NCBI GenBank assembly: GCA_946410365.1
Contig: CAMKAA010000078.1
Location: 1 to 5,456, forward strand
Length of the DNA stretch: 5,456 bases
DNA from: an uncultured Lachnospiraceae bacterium
GTDB lineage: Bacteria > Bacillota_A > Clostridia > Lachnospirales > Lachnospiraceae
Direction: 5' to 3'
In this document: in pieces, positions 1 through 4,690 of the stretch
Numbering within the stretch: the first letter of the stretch is position 1
Layout: each line of letters begins with the position of its first letter
Notes under the pieces: generated by a model
Told to the model about the DNA's origin: nothing
Seen by the model: only the letters and a program-made list of their open reading frames with translations
Databases searched by the model: none
Program-made: the position numbers and the translations under genes

Positions 1-764
1 CGCATGAGAAGATCGGCGACATCGGTTTCTATTCCACCATCATCGAGAATCACGATGAGCCCAGAGGCGCCAGCCGCCTGCTCTCGGACGAGATCCGGTG
101 CGATGCCGCCAAAAAAGCGCTGGCAGCGGTCTATTTCCTCCGGCGGGGACTTCCCTTCATCTATCAGGGACAGGAGATCGGCATGGAGAACAAGAAGATC
201 CGTTCCGTGCAGGAACTGGATGACATCTCCTCCATCGACTCCTATGAGGTGGCGAAAAGGGCCGGACTGACTGACGAAGAGGCGCTTGAGACGATCACAT
301 TCCACAGCAGGGATAATGCGCGCACGCCTATGCAGTGGAGCGATGAGGAGCATGCAGGCTTTACGACGGGAGATCCCTGGCTCAGGGAGAATCCCAATTA
401 TACACAGATCAATGTGCAGGAGCAGCTGGGACGGGAGGATTCCGTCCTGTCCTTCTACAAGAAGCTGATCTCGCTTCGCAAGGATCCGGCTTACAAAGAT
501 ACGTTTGTATACGGCGATTTTGTGCCTGTAGAGGACTGCGGTCACAATGTGATCGCTTATCTGAGAAAGAGTGAAGAGCAGACGATCCTGGTCGCGGGCA
601 ATTTCAACGCGCAGGATATATCGCTGAAGCTGCCGCGTGGGGCGGATGGAAGCACTTTCAGGGGCGGGAAGCTCCTTCTTGACAACGGCAAAGAAGCTTC
701 TGCCGCGGACGGCAAACTGCATCTTGCGGGATTTGCGGCAGCGGTGATCCTTCTTGAGGCGTGA
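1..764 (+). CDS. Alpha-glucosidase, GH13 family (oligo-1,6-glucosidase-like), 3' part only
   Basis: Cytoplasmic glycoside hydrolase that releases glucose from the non-reducing end of short alpha-glucosides such as isomaltose-type or maltose-type oligosaccharides. The gene enters from the left edge; the readable frame starts at base 3 and gives 253 residues before the TGA at 762-764. Visible motifs are ENHDEPR (visible residues 15-21), which is GH13 conserved region IV with the His and the transition-state-stabilising Asp, then GLPFIYQGQEIGM (about 49-61), and SRDNARTPMQW (about 102-112), typical of the oligo-1,6-glucosidase / trehalose-6-phosphate hydrolase branch. The rest is the C-terminal beta-sandwich domain, which looks complete. 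The catalytic nucleophile Asp and the acid/base Glu lie upstream of the window. Exact substrate (isomaltose, maltose, sucrose or trehalose-6-phosphate) cannot be decided from this part. An ATG at 183 is internal, not a start. No terminator is seen before the next gene, 66 bases on. Confidence 0.93.
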   Translation, partial: HEKIGDIGFYSTIIENHDEPRGASRLLSDEIRCDAAKKALAAVYFLRRGLPFIYQGQEIGMENKKIRSVQELDDISSIDSYEVAKRAGLTDEEALETITFHSRDNARTPMQWSDEEHAGFTTGDPWLRENPNYTQINVQEQLGREDSVLSFYKKLISLRKDPAYKDTFVYGDFVPVEDCGHNVIAYLRKSEEQTILVAGNFNAQDISLKLPRGADGSTFRGGKLLLDNGKEASAADGKLHLAGFAAAVILLEA

Positions 765-813
765 GCCCGGGGCAGTATCAGGCAGGCGAAGCATACAGCA
801 TAGATAAGGAATA

Positions 814-820
814 GAGAGGA
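814..820 (+). promoter_or_regulatory. Ribosome binding site supporting a TTG start
   Basis: GAGAGGA lies 10 bases before the TTG at 831. The frame has a TAG at 801-803 and no ATG or GTG between it and the TTG. The next in-frame ATG (906 region, residue 26) would remove the nucleotide-binding motif of the glycosyltransferase. The site therefore decides the start. Confidence 0.75.
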
Positions 821-830
821 AATCACTATT

Positions 831-1832
831 TTGAACACCAAGCCGGTTTTATGGATCATAATCCCATGTTATAACGAACAGGAGGTACTGCCGGTCACAG
901 CGCCGATGTTTCTCGATAAACTGCAGTTCCTCGTCGAGAGCGGCCGTGTGGACGCAGGGAGCAGGATCCTCTTTGTTAACGACGGATCGAAAGACAGCAC
1001 CTGGGAGATAATCTGTGATCTGGCGGACAAGGATCCGCGGATCCTGGGGATCAGCCAGAGCCGAAACAGAGGACACCAGAACGCGCTGGTCGCAGGGATG
1101 ATGGAAGCGGTGGACCGCTGTGACATCACGATCACTATTGACTGTGACGGGCAGGATGACCTCAGCGCCATGGACGAGATGGTGGACCAGTATCTGGGCG
1201 GCTGCGAGATCGTATACGGCGTCCGGTCTGACAGAGATTCGGACACCTGGTTCAAGAGAACGACTGCGCAGGGATACTACAAGATCCTGGGGAGCCTCGG
1301 CGCGGAGGTCGTTTATAACCACGCGGATTACAGACTGGTCTCTTCGAGAGTGCTCAGGGAGTTTGCAAATTTTAAAGAAGTGAATCTGTATCTGCGGGGC
1401 ATGTTCCCACTGGTGGGATTTAAGAGTACAAGCGTTTACTACAGCAGAAAAGAGCGAATGGCGGGAGACAGCCACTATCCGCTCCGGAAAATGCTGGCGC
1501 TGGCCTTTGATGGAATAACAAGCCTCAGCATCAAACCGATCCACCTGATCACGGGGCTCGGCATAGGCGTTGCGCTGATCAGTTTCGTGGGAGTGCTGTG
1601 GTCTGTGATCACGCATATCCTGGGCGGAACAGTGGCCGGCTGGGCTAGTATGACCTGTATCATCTGCTTCCTGGGAGGGATCCAGCTCCTGAGCCTTGGA
1701 GTGATCGGAGAATATGTGGGCAAGACCTACATGGAGGCCAAGCAGAGACCGAGATATATCATAAGTGAGCGCACCTGGGAGGAAAATAAGGAGCGCGCCG
1801 GAAGCGGGGGCGATACCCCTGCCCGGGAATGA
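831..1832 (+). CDS. Membrane-bound family 2 glycosyltransferase (GtrB / polyprenyl-phosphate sugar transferase type)
   Basis: Expected to move a sugar from a nucleotide-sugar onto a lipid carrier such as undecaprenyl phosphate on the inner face of the membrane, supplying envelope glycan modification. The 333-residue length is normal for the dolichyl-phosphate-mannose-synthase / GtrB group. The GT-A domain fills residues 6 to about 215: IIPCYNEQEVL (10-20), VNDGSKDST (49-57), the SRNRGHQNAL segment (77-86) and the metal-binding DxD as DCDGQDD (104-110). YLRGMFPLVGF (187-197) is the usual segment before the membrane part. Two hydrophobic segments follow, about 237-260 and 270-294, then a charged tail. 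The DxD is DCDGQDD rather than the commoner DADLQDP. Start is TTG at 831. It ends 24 bases before hslO, so the two are likely co-transcribed. The sugar and acceptor cannot be read from sequence; no flippase or second glycosyltransferase is adjacent. Confidence 0.92.
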   Translation: MNTKPVLWIIIPCYNEQEVLPVTAPMFLDKLQFLVESGRVDAGSRILFVNDGSKDSTWEIICDLADKDPRILGISQSRNRGHQNALVAGMMEAVDRCDITITIDCDGQDDLSAMDEMVDQYLGGCEIVYGVRSDRDSDTWFKRTTAQGYYKILGSLGAEVVYNHADYRLVSSRVLREFANFKEVNLYLRGMFPLVGFKSTSVYYSRKERMAGDSHYPLRKMLALAFDGITSLSIKPIHLITGLGIGVALISFVGVLWSVITHILGGTVAGWASMTCIICFLGGIQLLSLGVIGEYVGKTYMEAKQRPRYIISERTWEENKERAGSGGDTPARE

Positions 1833-1837
1833 AAATG

Positions 1838-1843
1838 AAGGAG
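1838..1843 (+). promoter_or_regulatory. Ribosome binding site for hslO, widely spaced
   Basis: AAGGAG sits 13 bases before the ATG at 1857, longer than the usual 6 to 9. The start is nevertheless favoured because the protein then opens with MDYMIRATA, the normal Hsp33 N-terminus. The second in-frame ATG (1866) would be even further away. Confidence 0.6.
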
Positions 1844-1856
1844 AAACCGAGCGAAA

Positions 1857-2744
1857 ATGGACTACATGATAAGAGCAACTGCTGCAAACGCGCAGATCCG
1901 CGCCTTCGCAGTTACATCAAGAGATCTGGTGGAATACGCGAGACAGGCACATGACCTGTCGCCGATCGCTTCCGCAGCCCTTGGCCGCACCATGAGCGCA
2001 GCCCTGATGATGGCAGATATGCTCAAAGGGCCCCAGGATCTTCTCACGATCAAGATCGACGCGGACGGCCCGATCGGAGGAATCCTCGTGACTGCGGATA
2101 ACCAGGGAGGAGTCAAGGGGTATGTGGAAAATCCCAATGTGGACCTTCCCAGTAATCGGGTCGGCCATCTGAATGTTGGCGGAGCAGTCGGACACGGCAC
2201 TCTGACCGTGATCCGCGATCTGGGCCTCAAGGACCCTTACGTGGGACAGACAGCGATCCAGACCGGAGAGATCGCGGAAGACATCACCTATTATTTCGCG
2301 GTTTCCGAGCAGATCCCTTCATCTGTCGGACTTGGCGTCCTGGTGAACAGGCAGGAGAAGAAGATCCTGCAGGCGGGCGGCTTCATTGTACAGCTGATGC
2401 CTTTTGCCGAGGAGGAGACGATCTCCAGGCTCGAGAAGAACCTGCAGGGGATCGACTCTGTGACAAAGATGCTCTCGGCCGGGGATACACCGGAACAGAT
2501 GCTTGAAAAAGTTCTTGAGGGTCTTGACCCGGTCGTAACACAGAAAGATCCTGTTCGTTTTTACTGCAACTGTGGAAAAGAGAAATATGAAAGGGCCCTT
2601 GTCCTTTTGGGACGCGACGAAGTGCAGAAGATCGTCGATGACGGGGAGCCCGTAGAGATCCAGTGCCAGTTCTGCGGCAAAAAATACCGTTTCTCACAGG
2701 AAGAATTAAAAGCGGTATTGTTAAAAACTCAAAAAAATGAGTGA
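1857..2744 (+). CDS. hslO: Hsp33 redox-regulated molecular chaperone
   Basis: Cytoplasmic ATP-independent holdase. In reduced form it binds zinc and is inactive; oxidants such as hypochlorite or peroxide with heat release zinc, form disulfides and expose the client-binding surface, which prevents protein aggregation. The 295-residue length is typical. The N-terminus MDYMIRATAANAQIRAFA is characteristic, and the GPIGGILV stretch (71-78) and GGAVGHGTLTV (108-118) belong to the N-terminal chaperone domain. The redox switch is complete: CNC at 237-239 and CQFC at 270-273 supply all four zinc-binding cysteines, separated by a 30-residue spacer. The gene follows the glycosyltransferase by 24 bases. 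In many Bacillota hslO sits among housekeeping genes without a fixed partner, so the context adds little about its job. Its last codons lie in an A-rich stretch that forms part of a short inverted repeat over the stop codon. Confidence 0.98.
   Translation: MDYMIRATAANAQIRAFAVTSRDLVEYARQAHDLSPIASAALGRTMSAALMMADMLKGPQDLLTIKIDADGPIGGILVTADNQGGVKGYVENPNVDLPSNRVGHLNVGGAVGHGTLTVIRDLGLKDPYVGQTAIQTGEIAEDITYYFAVSEQIPSSVGLGVLVNRQEKKILQAGGFIVQLMPFAEEETISRLEKNLQGIDSVTKMLSAGDTPEQMLEKVLEGLDPVVTQKDPVRFYCNCGKEKYERALVLLGRDEVQKIVDDGEPVEIQCQFCGKKYRFSQEELKAVLLKTQKNE
2727..2742 (+). other. Short inverted repeat over the hslO stop codon
   Basis: ACTCA (2727-2731) and TGAGT (2738-2742) are perfect complements around a loop of six A. 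The stem has only five base pairs, and no T-run follows, so it does not look like a standard intrinsic terminator. It could be a weak mRNA 3' structure or chance in an A-rich stretch. Confidence 0.35.
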
Positions 2745-2759
2745 TAATCGTCCGGTTCA

Positions 2760-2768
2760 TGTTACAAT
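2760..2768 (+). promoter_or_regulatory. Candidate sigma-A promoter, extended -10
   Basis: TGTTACAAT is an extended -10 element (TG, one base, then TACAAT, one mismatch to TATAAT), in the 88-base gap after hslO. There is no convincing -35 hexamer at the right distance (the region 2739-2746 reads TGAGTGAT), but extended -10 promoters can work without one. Transcription would begin near 2775, about 58 bases before the next start codon. It would drive the small membrane protein and possibly the transporter and wall-protein genes. A weaker alternative is TTGTTA (2718-2723) with GATAAT (2743-2748), spacer 19. Confidence 0.5.
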
Positions 2769-2781
2769 ACTGGATTAAGGG

Positions 2782-2797
2782 AGCGGTGACAGCCGCT
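2782..2797 (+). other. Small hairpin in the 5' leader of the following gene
   Basis: AGCGG (2782-2786) pairs with CCGCT (2793-2797) around a six-base loop, possibly extended by G-T pairs. It lies just downstream of the candidate promoter, so it would be near the 5' end of the leader RNA. It has no T-run of terminator quality. It may stabilise the transcript or have no role. Confidence 0.3.
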
Positions 2798-2832
2798 TTC
2801 CGCTGATAATAAAGAGAAAGAGGGTTTGGAAG

Positions 2833-3213
2833 ATGATAGATCGGGAAGGCGCCGGAGCCGGTTTTTTCCGGAAGAGTCGGAGCTCGGAACCTGCGGAAGA
2901 GTATCCGCAGCAGAGCGGACTCAGTAATAAAGCAATGGTTTATCTTGTGATCATGGCGCTGATCGTGATTCTCTGCATCGTGTATGTATTCCAGCTGCGC
3001 AGCGCCAGAAGAGGCGGCAATTCCGCGGAAACGGCAGCAGTGACGGCTGATACGGCGGCAGCGCAAGCCTCGGGAGAACCGGAAGCGGAGACATCTGCAG
3101 AGGGAGCTGCGGAAACACCTGCGGAAGCATCTGCAGAGGGAGAAGCGGCAGCACCTGCGGAGGAGACCGCGGAGGCACCTGCAGAGGGAGCCGAACAGAC
3201 GCCTGCGGAGTAA
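2833..3213 (+). CDS. Small single-pass membrane protein with Ala/Glu/Pro-rich tail, function unknown
   Basis: I do not recognise a family. The 126-residue product has a polar N-terminus (1-33), one clear hydrophobic helix (about 34-54, MVYLVIMALIVILCIVYVF core), an RSARR basic patch right after it (56-60), and a tail (64-126) made almost only of Ala, Glu, Pro, Gly, Ser and Thr with repeated PAE/SAE units. Charges near the helix are net negative on the N side and net positive on the C side, so the positive-inside rule puts the tail in the cytoplasm; this is a weak prediction. There is no signal-peptidase site or sorting motif. The start has an AAAGAGGG ribosome site at 2817-2824, eight bases upstream. 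The next ATG (residue 35) would remove the whole polar N-terminus. It lies 74 bases before the transporter and resembles, in composition only, the N-terminus of the wall protein at 4691. The reading frame is well supported by position and by the membrane helix. Confidence 0.75.
   Translation: MIDREGAGAGFFRKSRSSEPAEEYPQQSGLSNKAMVYLVIMALIVILCIVYVFQLRSARRGGNSAETAAVTADTAAAQASGEPEAETSAEGAAETPAEASAEGEAAAPAEETAEAPAEGAEQTPAE
3095..3190 (+). repeat. In-gene repeats encoding (P/S)AEG units
   Basis: The 12-mer CTGCAGAGGGAG occurs exactly three times, at 3095-3106, 3131-3142 and 3179-3190. The first two copies lie within a 15-base match (3092-3106 and 3128-3142). The offsets are 36 and 48 bases, both multiples of 12, so the tetrapeptide phase is kept. 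This suggests growth by in-frame duplication followed by drift. Confidence 0.7.
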
Positions 3214-3233
3214 AGGCCGCAGTACGGGGCCTT
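3213..3233 (+). other. Hairpin just after the small membrane protein gene
   Basis: AAGGCC (3213-3218) pairs with GGCCTT (3228-3233) around a nine-base loop, starting at the last base of the TAA stop. The sequence after it (GAGACAGCAG) has no T-run, so it is not a canonical intrinsic terminator. It could mark mRNA processing or partial termination between this gene and the transporter, or be incidental. Confidence 0.35.
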
Positions 3234-3268
3234 GAGACAGCAGGCCGAATAAATCAGAAAATGTAGTT

Positions 3269-3276
3269 AAGGAGAG
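3269..3276 (+). promoter_or_regulatory. Ribosome binding site for the transporter
   Basis: AAGGAGAG lies 11 bases before the ATG at 3288. A second AAGGAA (3281-3286) is too close to the start to serve. Choosing 3288 gives the expected short N-terminal stretch before membrane segment 1. Confidence 0.6.
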
Positions 3277-3287
3277 CAACAAGGAAC

Positions 3288-4643
3288 ATGCAGCGTGAAA
3301 GTCTTGGTAGTCGTTTGGGTTTTATTCTGATCAGCGCAGGGTGCGCCATCGGAATTGGTAATGTCTGGAAATTTCCGTATCTGTGCGGACAGAGCGGCGG
3401 AGGAATCTTCGTACTTGTCTATCTGTTCTTCCTGCTCATTCTGGGGCTTCCGGCAATGACAATGGAGTTCGCGATGGGACGCGCTTCCAGAAAGAGCCCT
3501 GTGAAGATGTACCAGGAACTTGAACCGAAGGGATCCAAATGGCATCTGCACGGCTATCTGTGCATGATCGGCAACTACCTGCTGATGATGTATTACACGA
3601 CGGTTGCGGGATGGATGCTGCAATATTTTGTCAGGACAGCGATGGGAAGCTTTCAGGATCTCGACGCTGACCAGGTTGCGGGCGCGTTCACCGGAGGTCT
3701 TGGCAGTCCACTGATCCAGGTCGGCTGTATGGCGATCGTGGTCGTTTTGGGATTCTGGGTCAATTCCCAGGGACTGCAGAACGGTCTTGAGAAGGTGACA
3801 AAGATCATGATGATCGCGCTTTTAGTGATCATGGTGATCCTGGCGGTCAACAGCATTTTCCTTCCCGGAGCGGGAGAGGGCCTGAGATTTTACCTCCTTC
3901 CCAGCATGGAGAGAGCCCGCCAGGTGGGTATCTTCCAGGTTATTGCAAGCGCTATGAACCAGGCGTTCTTCACCCTCAGTATCGGCATCGGCTCTATGGC
4001 GATCTTCGGAAGCTACATCGGGCGCGAGCAGACTCTGATGGGAGAGTCTGTCAATGTCATCATTCTGGATACGTTCGTGGCAATCTGCTCGGGACTGATC
4101 ATTTTCCCGGCGTGTTTTGCTTACGGCGTACAGCCCGACAGCGGCCCCGGCCTGATCTTCATCACGCTTCCCAATATTTTCAACCACATGGCACTGGGAA
4201 GACTCTGGGGAAGTCTCTTCTTCGTATTTATGACATTCGCGGCCTTCTCTACTGTGCTGGCTGTGTTTGAGAACATTATGGCTATGTGCATGGACCTGTT
4301 CGGCTGGAGCCGGAAGAAGTCCGGCCTTGTCAACACGATCGTTCTGTTCATCGGTTCTCTTCCCTGCGCGCTGGGCTTCAATGCGTGGTCCTTCATACAG
4401 CCGCTGGGCGAGGGATCTTCAGTGCTTGATTTCGAAGATCTGATCGTGAGCAACTATATTCTGCCCGTGGGCGCTTTCATTTTCGTCCTGTTCTGCACCG
4501 CCAGATATGGCTGGGGATGGGAGAACTTTGTAAAGGAAGCGGACGAGGGACGCGGCCTGAAGGTCATGAACTGGATGAGGCCTTACGTGACTTACGTTCT
4601 GCCCCTCATCGTAATTCTGGTATTTATTCTGGGAGTCATCTGA
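3288..4643 (+). CDS. Sodium-dependent transporter, neurotransmitter:sodium symporter (SNF) family, MhsT/LeuT-like
   Basis: Membrane symporter using the sodium gradient to import a small solute; bacterial members characterised so far mostly carry hydrophobic or aromatic amino acids. The 451-residue length matches the 11-helix bacterial type such as MhsT rather than 12-helix LeuT. I count eleven hydrophobic segments, about 11-31, 38-60, 86-115, 142-160, 166-190, 213-238, 255-280, 305-335, 348-364, 387-405 and 433-450. Segment 1 has the family motif GCAIGIGNVWKFPY (18-31), unwound at the sodium and substrate sites, followed by GQSGGG (34-39). By alignment in my head to LeuT, N25 matches Na1 ligand N27, S321/T322 match the Na2 pair T354/S355, K28 and D384 match the outer gate R30/D404, and AFFTLSIGIG (226-235) is the helix 6 binding segment. 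All core elements are present, so it should be active. The substrate is not known. The next gene begins 47 bases later with no terminator seen between them. Confidence 0.95.
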   Translation: MQRESLGSRLGFILISAGCAIGIGNVWKFPYLCGQSGGGIFVLVYLFFLLILGLPAMTMEFAMGRASRKSPVKMYQELEPKGSKWHLHGYLCMIGNYLLMMYYTTVAGWMLQYFVRTAMGSFQDLDADQVAGAFTGGLGSPLIQVGCMAIVVVLGFWVNSQGLQNGLEKVTKIMMIALLVIMVILAVNSIFLPGAGEGLRFYLLPSMERARQVGIFQVIASAMNQAFFTLSIGIGSMAIFGSYIGREQTLMGESVNVIILDTFVAICSGLIIFPACFAYGVQPDSGPGLIFITLPNIFNHMALGRLWGSLFFVFMTFAAFSTVLAVFENIMAMCMDLFGWSRKKSGLVNTIVLFIGSLPCALGFNAWSFIQPLGEGSSVLDFEDLIVSNYILPVGAFIFVLFCTARYGWGWENFVKEADEGRGLKVMNWMRPYVTYVLPLIVILVFILGVI

Positions 4644-4679
4644 CGTGCCGCAAGGACCAGATGCCCTGATGATCTTTAT

Positions 4680-4684
4680 GGGAG
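4680..4684 (+). promoter_or_regulatory. Ribosome binding site for the wall-associated membrane protein
   Basis: GGGAG lies six bases before the ATG at 4691. The ATG at 4678 overlaps it and is out of frame. The site sets the start that gives the basic MSIFFWKKKK N-terminus. Confidence 0.65.
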
Positions 4685-4690
4685 AAACAG

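Noticed and set aside
183..764. ATG at 183 as the start of a separate short gene
   Set aside because: The same frame is open back to base 3 and carries the GH13 ENHDEPR motif upstream of this ATG, so it is internal.
765..830. Promoter or terminator between the alpha-glucosidase and the glycosyltransferase
   Set aside because: TTGAGG at 754-759 has no -10 at a workable distance, and no stem with a T-run is present.
849..1616. 255-codon open frame on the - strand
   Set aside because: It lies wholly inside the well-supported glycosyltransferase gene and its translation shows no recognisable domain.
2759..2806. 15-codon open frame in the gap after hslO, possible leader peptide
   Set aside because: No ribosome site precedes it, its ATG overlaps the candidate -10 element, and its composition shows no run of one amino acid as in attenuators.
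2383..3282. 299-codon open frame on the - strand
   Set aside because: It covers the end of hslO, the promoter gap and the small membrane protein gene. Its Arg/Leu/Cys-rich wording is the mirror of GCN/GAR codons, and it has no family motif.
4644..4690. Terminator between the transporter and the wall protein gene
   Set aside because: No perfect stem of useful length and no T-run is seen in these 47 bases, so read-through is more likely.
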